Shown here piece by piece: positions 26,196-33,966 of a stretch of 64,000 nt of DNA (position 1 is the stretch's first letter; every line of letters begins with the position of its first letter). Below the pieces are notes generated by a model, which made no database searches, was not told the origin of the DNA, and was given only the letters and a program-made list of their open reading frames with translations. Source of the stretch: Kytococcus schroeteri (GTDB lineage Bacteria; Actinomycetota; Actinomycetes; Actinomycetales; Dermatophilaceae). The stretch spans positions 62,001 through 126,000 of the forward strand of contig NZ_JBHLVH010000014.1 of the NCBI RefSeq assembly GCF_042433515.1, given 5' to 3'. The position numbers were made by a program, and so were the translations under genes.

Positions 26196-27614
26196 ATGTC
26201 CTCCGATGCCGTGAACCCGACCGCCGCGGACCGCACCTCCGGCAGGGCCACCGACCCCACCGCCGGCACCCCGGCGGGCGTGCCGCTGCCCACCGACGAG
26301 GTGACCGACCTCTGCCGCGAGCTGATCCGCATCGACTCCAGCAACTTCGGCGACGGCTCCGGCCCCGGCGAGCGCGAGGCCGCCGACTACGTGGTGGCCA
26401 GGCTGCGCGAGGTGGGCCTGGAGCCGCAGGTGTTCGAGTCCGACCCGGGCCGCACCAGCGTGGTGGTGCGGCTGGAGGGCACCGACTCCTCCCGACCGGG
26501 CCTGGTGCTGCACGGCCACCTCGACGTGGTGCCTGCCCGTGCCGAGGACTGGTCCGTGGACCCCTTCGGCGCCGAGCTGCGCGACGGCATGGTGTGGGGC
26601 CGCGGCGCGGTGGACATGAAGGACATGGATGCCATGATCCTGGCCGTGGTGCGCTACATGGCCCGCACCGGCCAGCGCCCCGCCCGTGACCTGGTGGTGG
26701 CCTTCTTCGCCGACGAGGAGGCCGGCGGCGTGAAGGGCGCCGGCCACCTGGTGCAGCACCACCCCGAGCTGTTCGCCGGCTGCACCGAGGCCGTGAGCGA
26801 GGTGGGCGGGTACTCCATCACCGTGCCCGGCCAGGAGGTGGCCGACGGCGCCGAAGCGCAGCGCACCTACCTGGTGCAGACCGCCGAGAAGGGGATCGCC
26901 TGGCTCACGCTGACCGCCCGTGGCCGCGCCGGGCACGGGTCGGTCCCCACCGCCGAGAACGCCGTGGCCCGGATGGGGGCGGCGCTCGCGGCCATCCACG
27001 CCCACGACTGGCCGGCCGAGACCATCGAGTCGGTGCGGGTGCTGCTCGAGGGGGTGGGGGAGCAGGCCGGCATCGACTGGTCGGTGGACGACGCGCCCTC
27101 CCTGGAGCAGGTGGTGGCGCAGACCGGTGGCGCCTCGCAGTTCGTGGCCGGCACCCTGCGCAACACGAGCAACCCGACGATGGTGAACGGCGGGTACAAG
27201 CACAACGTGGTGCCGCAGACCGTGACCGCCGGGCTGGACTGCCGCTTCCTGCCGGGGCAGCAGCAGCACGTGCTCGACACGATCGCCGAGCTGGCCGGGG
27301 AGCACGTGGAGGTCTCCGTGCACCACCTGGGGCCCGCGCTGGAGGCCCCCTTCGACGCCCCGCTGGTGGACGTCATGCGCAGCGTGCTCGAGGCCGAGGA
27401 CCCCGGCTGCCGGGTGCTGCCGTACTGCCTCTCCGGCGGCACGGACAACAAGCACCTGGCCGAGCTGGGCATCACCGGCTACGGCTTCGCCCCGCTGCAG
27501 CTGCCGGCCGACCTGGAGTTCGCGCCGATGTTCCACGGCGTCGACGAGCGGGTGCCGGTCAGCGCGCTGGAGTTCGGCGCCCGGGTGCTGCACCGCTTCG
27601 TGCTCGAGTCCTGA
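26196..27614 (+). CDS. M20/M25/M40 family metallo-hydrolase (ArgE/DapE-like)
   Basis: 472-residue cytoplasmic zinc hydrolase. The metal-binding order is clear: LVLHGHLDVVP (His and its Asp), GRGAVDMKDMDAM (bridging Asp), FFADEEAGG (catalytic Glu-Glu) and SGGTDNKHL near the C terminus (the last His). The dimerisation lid lies between. Family members act on peptides, acyl-amino acids or succinyl-diaminopimelate; this long form with an N-terminal Thr/Pro-rich stretch is typical of general actinobacterial M20 peptidases. ATG 26196 lies seven bases behind TAGCGT; GTG 26187 is an alternative. Confidence 0.85.
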   Translation: MSSDAVNPTAADRTSGRATDPTAGTPAGVPLPTDEVTDLCRELIRIDSSNFGDGSGPGEREAADYVVARLREVGLEPQVFESDPGRTSVVVRLEGTDSSRPGLVLHGHLDVVPARAEDWSVDPFGAELRDGMVWGRGAVDMKDMDAMILAVVRYMARTGQRPARDLVVAFFADEEAGGVKGAGHLVQHHPELFAGCTEAVSEVGGYSITVPGQEVADGAEAQRTYLVQTAEKGIAWLTLTARGRAGHGSVPTAENAVARMGAALAAIHAHDWPAETIESVRVLLEGVGEQAGIDWSVDDAPSLEQVVAQTGGASQFVAGTLRNTSNPTMVNGGYKHNVVPQTVTAGLDCRFLPGQQQHVLDTIAELAGEHVEVSVHHLGPALEAPFDAPLVDVMRSVLEAEDPGCRVLPYCLSGGTDNKHLAELGITGYGFAPLQLPADLEFAPMFHGVDERVPVSALEFGARVLHRFVLES

Positions 27615-27634
27615 GCCGTCCCGCCCCGTGGCCC

Positions 27635-27702
27635 CAGATGTCCGCCTGCGGTCCAGAGGTACGGGCCATGAGGCGTACCTCTGGACCGGAACCGGACATC
27701 TG
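27635..27702. repeat. Long intergenic inverted repeat (hairpin 2)
   Basis: 29-base arms at 27635-27663 and 27674-27702 pair except for about four positions in the middle (outer core CAGATGTCCG, inner core GGTCCAGAGGTACG), with a ten-base loop. It lies between the convergent M20 peptidase and DUF5703 genes, so it could act as a two-way terminator. Confidence 0.75.
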
Positions 27703-27758
27703 CGCCAGGCCCGCTCGACGCCGGTCCCTCGGGCGCGGGCTCGATGAGGGGAGCCGCC

Positions 27759-28049
27759 TCAGGCGGGCGGGCCCAGCAGCGTCTGCGGGCGCCGCTGGCG
27801 GATCACCTTGCGACGCAGGCGGACCTTCCGTCGCCCGCCCTCGTAGAGGCGCACGGTGTGCACGTTCCAGCCCTCGTACTCGGCCAGCTCGGTGAGCAGC
27901 TGCCTCAGGTCCGCCCGCGACAGCTCCCGAGGAGCCTGGACGACCCGGTACTCCCACACGGCGGCCGCACGGGCCCGGTGGTGGGCGGCGACGGCGCGGG
28001 TCGGCTGACGGCGGGGCGGCTGGCTGGGCTGCATCGCCACAGTGTGCAC
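27759..28049 (-). CDS. DUF5703 family protein
   Basis: 96-residue small basic protein. The core EYRVVQAPRELSRADLRQLL, followed by HTVRLYEGGRRKVRLRRKVI, matches the actinobacterial DUF5703 family, whose role is unknown. Two starts are possible: GTG 28049, with AGGAGA seven bases ahead and used here, and ATG 28034. The C-terminal RQRRPQTLLGPPA tail is not conserved-looking. It is divergent from the acidic protein at 28097. Confidence 0.7.
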   Translation of the reverse strand: MHTVAMQPSQPPRRQPTRAVAAHHRARAAAVWEYRVVQAPRELSRADLRQLLTELAEYEGWNVHTVRLYEGGRRKVRLRRKVIRQRRPQTLLGPPA

Positions 28050-28096
28050 GGGCAATTCTCCTGACGCCGCCCCGCCTCCCGCGCTACGGTGGCCCC

Positions 28097-28450
28097 ATGG
28101 CCACCGACCCGCGCAGCGCCCTGACCACCCTCGTCACCGCCCTGGAGCGGCACCTCGAGGCCTGCTCCTCCCGCACCGGGGAGGAGGACCCCCGGGTGAT
28201 CGCCGCCTACAACGACCTCGCGGACGCCTTCGAGGACTACGACGACGCCCTGCTGGAGGCCCACGGCGAGGTGACGCCCTTCGAGGTGTACTCCGACGAT
28301 GACGAGGACGACCTCGAGGACGACGACTTCGACGACGACGAGGAGGACGGTCCCCTCGCCGGTCGGTACGACGACGAGTACGACGGCGACCAGGACTCCT
28401 ACGACTACGACGACGACTCCGAGGTGGAGGACGACGACGTCCGCGGCTGA
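28097..28450 (+). CDS. Acidic actinobacterial protein with Asp/Glu-rich tail
   Basis: 117-residue protein. Residues 1-70 form a helical part (TTLVTALERHLEACSSR, DLADAFEDYDDALLEAHGE), and residues 72-117 are almost entirely Asp, Glu, Tyr and Ser. Similar proteins are often labelled primosomal in actinobacterial annotations, without evidence that I can see here. ATG 28097 is six bases behind TACGGT (leaderless type). It converges on corA with a two-base gap between stop codons. Confidence 0.65.
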   Translation: MATDPRSALTTLVTALERHLEACSSRTGEEDPRVIAAYNDLADAFEDYDDALLEAHGEVTPFEVYSDDDEDDLEDDDFDDDEEDGPLAGRYDDEYDGDQDSYDYDDDSEVEDDDVRG

Positions 28451-28452
28451 GC

Positions 28453-29424
28453 TCAGAGCCAGCCGGAGCGCCGGAAGCGCAGGTACAGCAGCACCACGAT
28501 CACCACGGTGAGCAGCATCGCCACCGGGTAGCCCCACACCCAGTGCAGCTCGGGCATGTGGTCGAAGTTCATGCCGTACACCGCGCCCACGATGGTGGGG
28601 ACGGCCGCCAACGCGGCCCAGGCCGAGATCTTGCGCGTGTCCTCGCCCTGCTTGACCGACACCATCGACAGGTGCGCCTGGAGGATGTCGGTGAGGGACT
28701 GGTCGTAGCCCAGCACGTGGTCGTCGGCGCGCAGCAGGTGGTCCTGCACGTCGCTGAGGTAGGGCTGCAGCTCCTCGGGCACCAGGCGTGAGGAGTGCAC
28801 GAGGCGCCGCACCGGGTCCACCAGCGGGTGCACGGCGCTGCGGGCCTCCAGGATCTCCCGCTTGAGCCGGTAGATCTCGGTGACGTCCACGTCCTGCTCC
28901 CCGCCGAAGGTGGCCTGCTCGACCCGCGCGAGGTCGTCGTTGAGCTCCAGGTCCACCCGTGTGTAGGTGTCCACGATGTGGTCGGCCACCACGAACACCG
29001 CCGAGGCCGGCCCGTGGGCCATGAGCTCGGGGGAGCGCTCCAGCCGGGCCCGCACGCCGGTGAGGCGGGTGTGCTTGCCGTGGCGCACCGTGAGCACCCA
29101 GTGCGGTCCCCACACCATGAGCACCTCGCCGGTCTCGACGTCGCTGTTCTCCTCGAAGTAGGCCAGGGTGCGGAACACCAGCATCGCGGAGTCGTCCATG
29201 ACGTCGAGCTTGGGGCGCTGGCGGCCGGTGGCGATGTCCTCCACCACGAGGGGGTGCAGGTCCAGCAGGCGCGCGAAGTGCTGCACCTGCTCGGCCGACG
29301 GCTCGTAGAGGCCCACCCACAGGAAGGCGTTCCCGTCGGCCTGCTGGGCCCGGGCCAGTCCCTCGGCCACGTCCTGGCACTCGTACCGCCGCCCGTCGGC
29401 GTACACCGCCTTGTCCACGATCAT
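28453..29424 (-). CDS. corA: CorA-type magnesium/cobalt channel
   Basis: 323-residue pentameric divalent-cation channel. A large cytoplasmic domain (acidic and helical, with the long stalk helix near residues 200-255) is followed by two C-terminal membrane helices. The selectivity loop between them is the invariant GMN motif in VYGMNFDHMPEL, and the basic tail RFRRSGWL is typical. It mediates Mg uptake. Start at ATG 29424 (MIVDKAVY), the usual beginning in actinobacterial homologues; ATG 29433 adds three residues. It is divergent from mshC across 87 bp. Confidence 0.92.
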   Translation of the reverse strand: MIVDKAVYADGRRYECQDVAEGLARAQQADGNAFLWVGLYEPSAEQVQHFARLLDLHPLVVEDIATGRQRPKLDVMDDSAMLVFRTLAYFEENSDVETGEVLMVWGPHWVLTVRHGKHTRLTGVRARLERSPELMAHGPASAVFVVADHIVDTYTRVDLELNDDLARVEQATFGGEQDVDVTEIYRLKREILEARSAVHPLVDPVRRLVHSSRLVPEELQPYLSDVQDHLLRADDHVLGYDQSLTDILQAHLSMVSVKQGEDTRKISAWAALAAVPTIVGAVYGMNFDHMPELHWVWGYPVAMLLTVVIVVLLYLRFRRSGWL

Positions 29425-29511
29425 GGGGCGCATTCTGGCAGCGGCACCGCCCGCCGACGGGCCCCTCGGCCGGTCACCTGCGTCACGCCCGCCACGGCCT
29501 ACCCTGTGCGG

Positions 29512-30810
29512 GTGGAATCCTGGACCTCGCCCACCGTGCCCGCCCTGCCGCTGACCGCCCCGCCGCTGCGGGTGCACGACACGGCCACCGGGCGGCAGGA
29601 GGAGCTGACCCCGCAGGGCGAGGCCGGCCTGTACGTCTGCGGCATCACGCCGTACGACGCCACGCACATGGGCCACGCGGCCACCTACCTCACGGTGGAC
29701 ACCCTGCACCGCGCGCTGCGGGCCGCCGGGCACCCGGTGCGCTTCGTGCAGAACGTCACCGACGTGGACGAGCCGCTGCTGGAGCGCGCCGAGCGCGACG
29801 GCGTGCACTGGGAGGACCTGGCGCAGCGCGAGATCCAGCTGTTCCGCGACGACATGGAGGCGCTGCGCATCATCGCGCCGGACGCCTACGTGGGCGCCGT
29901 GGAGGGGATCCCCTCGGACGTGGCCGCCGTGGAGTCGATGCTGGACTCCGGCCACGCCTACCGGCTGCCGGCCGACGACGCGCCGGGCACCGCATCGGAC
30001 GTGTACCTGGAGCTGGCGAGCACGCCGGCCTTCGGGGAGGTCTCCGGGTGGTCGCGCGAGGAGATGCTGGCGGTCTTCGCCGAGCGCGGCGGTGACCCGG
30101 AGCGCGCCGGCAAGAAGGACGCCCTCGACCCGCTGCTGTGGCGCGCCCACCGGGAGGGCGAGCCGCACTGGGAGGGAGGCACGCTGGGCGACGGGCGGCC
30201 GGGCTGGCACATCGAGTGCACCACCATCGCCCGCGACCACCTGGGCACGCCCTTCCTGGTGCAGGCCGGCGGCGACGACCTGGTCTTCCCGCACCACGAA
30301 ATGAGCGCCGCGCAGAGCCGCGCCCTCACCGGGGAGGCGTTCGCGCAGCACTACGTGCACCAGGCGATGGTGGGCCTGGACGGCGAGAAGATGAGCAAGT
30401 CCAAGGGCAACCTGGTGCTCGTCTCGCGGCTGCGGGCGGCGGGGGAGGACCCGGCGGCCATCCGCCTGGCGCTGCTCAGCCAGCACTTCCGCACCGCGTG
30501 GGACTGGACGGACGGCCACCTGGAGCAGGCCCGCACCCGTCTGGCCCGATGGCGTGCCGCGACCGAGCGCGTGGCCGCCGGCGGTGGTGCGGGGGACCAG
30601 GTGGCGGGCGAAGCCGGCGGGGACGCGGTGGCCCGCGACGTGGCCGCTCGCGTGGCCGACGACCTCGACACCCCCGGGGCACTGGCCGTGGTGGACCGCT
30701 GGGCCGACCACGTGCTGAACGGCTCGGAGCAGGCGCGCACCGGGGCGCTCGCCGAGGGCCCGGCGCTGCTCGTGGCGGTGGATGCCCTGCTCGGCATCGA
30801 CCTGCGCTGA
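29512..30810 (+). CDS. mshC: Cysteine:1-D-myo-inosityl 2-amino-2-deoxy-alpha-D-glucopyranoside ligase (mycothiol synthesis)
   Basis: 432-residue paralogue of cysteinyl-tRNA synthetase that joins cysteine to GlcN-Ins, the penultimate step of mycothiol synthesis. The HIGH-type motif is CGITPYDATHMGHAATY, the KMSKS motif is GEKMSKSKGN, and Zn ligands appear in YVCGIT, WHIECTT and FPHHEMSA. It ends without the tRNA-binding domain of CysRS. GTG 29512 is exactly six bases behind TACCCT and starts with ESWTSP as in homologues. It opens the conserved mshC-to-helY block. Confidence 0.95.
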   Translation: MESWTSPTVPALPLTAPPLRVHDTATGRQEELTPQGEAGLYVCGITPYDATHMGHAATYLTVDTLHRALRAAGHPVRFVQNVTDVDEPLLERAERDGVHWEDLAQREIQLFRDDMEALRIIAPDAYVGAVEGIPSDVAAVESMLDSGHAYRLPADDAPGTASDVYLELASTPAFGEVSGWSREEMLAVFAERGGDPERAGKKDALDPLLWRAHREGEPHWEGGTLGDGRPGWHIECTTIARDHLGTPFLVQAGGDDLVFPHHEMSAAQSRALTGEAFAQHYVHQAMVGLDGEKMSKSKGNLVLVSRLRAAGEDPAAIRLALLSQHFRTAWDWTDGHLEQARTRLARWRAATERVAAGGGAGDQVAGEAGGDAVARDVAARVADDLDTPGALAVVDRWADHVLNGSEQARTGALAEGPALLVAVDALLGIDLR

Positions 30811-30822
30811 GGCCCGGTCGGC

Positions 30823-31683
30823 TCAGACCGGCGGGGTGCTCCCGCCGTCGCCCTCGCGGCGCTTGAGGTACTGCTCGAACTCCTTGGCCAGCGCGTCGCC
30901 GGAGGCCTGCGGCGAGGTGAGCTCGTCCACGGCCTCCTCGAGCGCCTCCACGTACTCAGCGACGTTCTCGTCCTGGCGCGTGAGCTCCTCCACGCCGCGG
31001 GTCCACGCGCGGGAGAGCTCCTCCAGGTCCGCGGTGTCGATGACGGTGTCGAGCACCTCCTCGAGCGCGGTGAGCAGTCCCCAGGTGGCTCGGGGCGAGG
31101 GCACGCCGCCGGCGTAGTGCGGCACGGACACCCAGAGGCTCACGGCGTCCAGGCCGGCGTCCTCGGCCTCCTGGTTGAGCACGCCCACGATGCCGGTGGG
31201 GCCCTCGTAGTCGGCGGGCTGCACGTCGAGCCGGCGCTGGAGTGCCAGGGAGCTGGTGGTGGTGCTGACCGGCAGCGGACGGGTGTGGGGCACGTCGGCC
31301 AGCAGCGCGCCGAGGGTCACGAACTCGGTGGCGCCGGCCTCGGCCACCCAACCGAGCAGCTCCTCGGTGAACGCGCGCCACCGCATCGAGGGCTCCAGGC
31401 CCTGCACGAGCAGGACGTCGCGGTCGAGCCCGGGCGGCTGCGCGACGTGGAAGCTGGTGGTGGGCCACTCCACCTGACGGCGGCCGCCCCGGCGCACGAT
31501 GCGTGGGCGGTGCACCTGGTAGTCGTAGTAGTCCTCGGGGTCGAAGGCCGCCACCTCCTCGGCGCCCCACACCTCGATGAGGTGGGCGATGGCCGCGGTG
31601 GCCGCCTCCCCGGCGTCGTTCCACCCCTCGAAGGCGGCGACCACGACCGGGTCGCGCAGCGGGGCGGGGTCCTCGTTGAGCAT
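30823..31683 (-). CDS. PAC2 family protein
   Basis: 286-residue member of the PAC2 superfamily (relatives of eukaryotic proteasome assembly chaperone 2; M. tuberculosis Rv2125 is syntenic). Typical segments are VVVAAFEGWNDAGEAATAA at the N terminus, LEPSMRWRAF and GALLADVPHTRPLPV. The C terminus is strongly acidic and helical. The biochemical role is not known. It is notable that the proteasome genes themselves are missing from this locus. The ATG at 31683 is six bases behind TACCCT. It converges on mshC. Confidence 0.88.
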   Translation of the reverse strand: MLNEDPAPLRDPVVVAAFEGWNDAGEAATAAIAHLIEVWGAEEVAAFDPEDYYDYQVHRPRIVRRGGRRQVEWPTTSFHVAQPPGLDRDVLLVQGLEPSMRWRAFTEELLGWVAEAGATEFVTLGALLADVPHTRPLPVSTTTSSLALQRRLDVQPADYEGPTGIVGVLNQEAEDAGLDAVSLWVSVPHYAGGVPSPRATWGLLTALEEVLDTVIDTADLEELSRAWTRGVEELTRQDENVAEYVEALEEAVDELTSPQASGDALAKEFEQYLKRREGDGGSTPPV

Positions 31684-31974
31684 TGGCACAGGGTAGGTGG
31701 CCGCCGCGGCGGCCCCGGCCATGGGAGGGGCTGCCGGCGGGAGACCCGGCCCGGGGCACGCCGGGCCGCACGCGAAACCCCACCGCGCACGGGAAGCGTG
31801 CTCCCCGCACGCGCACTGTCCCGTGCCAGCAACACCTGTCCCGTGCCGCGCCACCTCTCCCGTGCCTGAACCCCGAGCCCCCGTCGCGCTGGGCCCGTGC
31901 CGCGGGTCCGCGCCGTTCCGCCCAGGTGCCCGGCGAACGGCACCGCTGCCCCCGCCCGCCTGGCGCACCGTGCC

Positions 31975-32030
31975 CCGGAAGGGTGTGCCCGGAAGGGTGT
32001 GCCCGGAAGGGTGTGCCCGGAAGGGTGTCC
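31975..32030. repeat. Period-14 tandem repeat, four copies
   Basis: Four head-to-tail copies of CCGGAAGGGTGTGC (GGAA at 31977, 31991, 32005 and 32019). The last copy diverges after GGGTGT and runs straight into the inverted repeat that begins at 32023. Confidence 0.9.
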
Positions 32031-32104
32031 TATCGCGCGATAGGTCGACCGAATCGCGGGCAGGTGACTGGGAAACGGTCGACCTATCAGCCGATAGGAC
32101 ACCC
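32023..32104. repeat. Long intergenic inverted repeat (hairpin 3) with nested palindromes
   Basis: 29-base arms at 32023-32051 and 32076-32104 pair except near the middle, with a 24-base loop. Each arm also contains its own palindrome (CCTATCGCGCGATAGG in arm 1, CCTATCAGCCGATAGG in arm 2), so a cruciform or clover shape is possible. It lies between divergent genes, so it is not a terminator for either. Confidence 0.85.
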
Positions 32105-32207
32105 CTCCCACGGGGGCCACCGCGACGAAGCGACCACGCAGTCGTGCCCGGGACGTCCCGGCCAGGGGCGTCCGGGCGTGGCCGGACGCGGCTGGGAGAC
32201 TGGCCGG

Positions 32208-32963
32208 GTGACCGATCCCGCCGTGCCCACTTCGACCGTGTCCCAGCCCGACGCCCCCCAGCCCGCCGCCTCCGACCGCGAGGCCGCACCCGCCACAGCC
32301 ACCGTCCGCCCGGACCTGCCGGCCGCCGTCCTGTTCGACATGGACGGCACCCTCATCGACTCCGAGCCGCTGTGGATGGCTGCCGAGACCGCACTGGTGG
32401 AGTCCTTCGGCGGCACGTGGACCCACGAGGACGCCCTGGCCATGGTGGGCAACCCGTTGGAGGTGTCGGCCGAGATCATCCTGGAGCGCACCCCGGTGGA
32501 CCTGCCGCGCGACGAGATCATCCACCGCCTGCTCGCCGAGGTGACCGCCGGCGTCCGCCAGCACATGCCCTGGCGCCCGGGGTCCCGTGAGCTGCTCGCC
32601 GAGTGCGTCGAGCGGCGCGTGCCCACCGCCCTGGTGACGATGTCGTGGACCTCCCTGGCCGAGGCGTTCACCGACGCCCTGCCGGCCGGTACCTTCGACA
32701 CCGTGGTCACCGGCGACGCCGTGACGCACGGCAAGCCCCACCCAGAGCCCTACCTCACCGCCGCGGAGCGCCTCGGCGTGGACCCGGCCGCCTGCCTGGC
32801 CCTGGAGGACTCGCCCTCCGGCGTCGGCTCGGCCTCGGACGCCGGCACGCACCTGGTGGCCATCCCGCTCATGGTCGACCTGCCCGAGACCCCCAACACG
32901 GTCACCGTCACCACCCTCGAGGGGGAGACCCTCAGCTCCCTGTGGGAGCGCTTCACCCACTGA
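32208..32963 (+). CDS. HAD-superfamily hydrolase (beta-phosphoglucomutase/phosphatase-like)
   Basis: 251-residue HAD protein. Motif I is VLFDMDGTLIDSEPLW with the nucleophile Asp and acid-base Asp; motif II is ALVTMSW; motif III is HGKPHPEPYL; motif IV is ALEDSPSGVGSA. A helical cap lies between motifs I and II, so it belongs to subfamily I (PGM/phosphatase type). The substrate is unknown. The GTG at 32208 is used, giving a 35-residue Pro/Ala-rich N-terminal extension. Its stop overlaps the convergent RecB-like gene by 11 bases. Confidence 0.85.
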   Translation: MTDPAVPTSTVSQPDAPQPAASDREAAPATATVRPDLPAAVLFDMDGTLIDSEPLWMAAETALVESFGGTWTHEDALAMVGNPLEVSAEIILERTPVDLPRDEIIHRLLAEVTAGVRQHMPWRPGSRELLAECVERRVPTALVTMSWTSLAEAFTDALPAGTFDTVVTGDAVTHGKPHPEPYLTAAERLGVDPAACLALEDSPSGVGSASDAGTHLVAIPLMVDLPETPNTVTVTTLEGETLSSLWERFTH

Positions 32964-33828
32964 GCGAGGCGGCCCCGCTCACGGCCTCGTCGGTGGCCCG
33001 GTCCGCGGCGTCGGTGGGCAGCGGCGGGGGAGTGCCACCCCACGCCGGGCAGATGGACTGGAAGCTGCACCAGTCGCACAGCCGCGACCGGTTGGGGCGC
33101 CAGTCCCCGGTGGCCGCGGCCCGCTCGATGGCGTCGTACAGCGCCAGCAGCTTGCGCTCGGTGGCCACCAGCTCGGCCTCGGTGGGCTGGTGGCGCAGGA
33201 TGGTGCCGTCCTTGAGGTACACCAGCTGCAGCAGGGCCGGCACCCTCCCGCGCAGCCGCCAGATGGCCAGCGCGTAGAACTTCATCTGGAACAGCGCCTT
33301 GGCCTGGAACAGCTCCGAGGGGGCACGACCGGTCTTGTAGTCCACCACCCGCAGCGCCCCGTCGGCCGGGGCCACGTCGAGCCGGTCGACGTACCCGCGC
33401 AGGGTCAACTGCCCCTGCTCGCCCTCGCGCTCCACGGGCACCTCCACGTAGAGCTCACGCTCGGCCGGCTCGAGCACGCTCGGGTCCTCGAGGGTGAACC
33501 ACCGCCGCACCAGCGCCTCGGCCTCGGCCATCCACGTGGCCATCTCGTCCGGCGTCGCCTCGGCCCCCTCGCCGACCACCTCCACGGCCTCGGGGCGCTC
33601 GGCCACCACCCGCTCCCAGGCGGCCTCCATGAGCCCCACCGCGTCGTCCGGGCGGCGCCGGTGCGCGGGCAGGTCGAACACGTCCTCGAGCACCGCGTGC
33701 ACGAAGGTGCCCCGGACCGCCACGGCCGAAGGCGGCTCGGGCAGCCGGTCCACCACCCGGAACCGGTAGAGCAGCGGGCACTGCATGAAGTCGCCGGCGC
33801 GGCTGGGGGAGAGGGCTGCGGTCACCAT
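32953..33828 (-). CDS. RecB-family PD-(D/E)XK exonuclease
   Basis: 291-residue nuclease related to the C-terminal domain of RecB/AddB and to Cas4. It has LSPSRAGDFMQCPLLYRF at the N terminus with the first Cys of an iron-sulfur cluster, the catalytic core in LRGYVDRLDV and LRVVDYKTGRAP (the D and DxK of the motif), the QMKFYAL helix, and the other three cysteines in SRLCDWCSFQSICPAW. No CRISPR array or cas gene is nearby, and M. tuberculosis Rv2119 is syntenic. The ATG at 33828 is seven bases behind TATTGT (leaderless type). Confidence 0.9.
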   Translation of the reverse strand: MVTAALSPSRAGDFMQCPLLYRFRVVDRLPEPPSAVAVRGTFVHAVLEDVFDLPAHRRRPDDAVGLMEAAWERVVAERPEAVEVVGEGAEATPDEMATWMAEAEALVRRWFTLEDPSVLEPAERELYVEVPVEREGEQGQLTLRGYVDRLDVAPADGALRVVDYKTGRAPSELFQAKALFQMKFYALAIWRLRGRVPALLQLVYLKDGTILRHQPTEAELVATERKLLALYDAIERAAATGDWRPNRSRLCDWCSFQSICPAWGGTPPPLPTDAADRATDEAVSGAASLSG

Positions 33829-33966
33829 GGGCGCCACAATAGGTGCCGCCACCGACATCCCCTCCGCCAGCGACCCACCCGCCCGGACGACCGGCCGCCC
33901 CGCCCGTAGGCTGGGCGCCCGCAGCCGGCCCGATGGTGGCCGCCCCCACGACCCGTAGGAGTCCCC

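Larger units (their letters stand above)
31684..32207. other. Divergent intergenic region with repeats
   Basis: 524 bp between PAC2 and the HAD gene with no credible gene. It holds the PAC2 -10 box at 31690-31695, three irregular copies of T(G/C)TCCCGTGCC around 31817-31870, a period-14 tandem repeat at 31975-32030 and a large inverted repeat at 32023-32104. Confidence 0.65.

Noticed and set aside
31975..32030. Period-14 repeats as a CRISPR array
   Set aside because: Units are directly adjacent with no spacers and far too short. No cas genes are present; the RecB-like nuclease at 32953 belongs to the conserved mshC-helY block.
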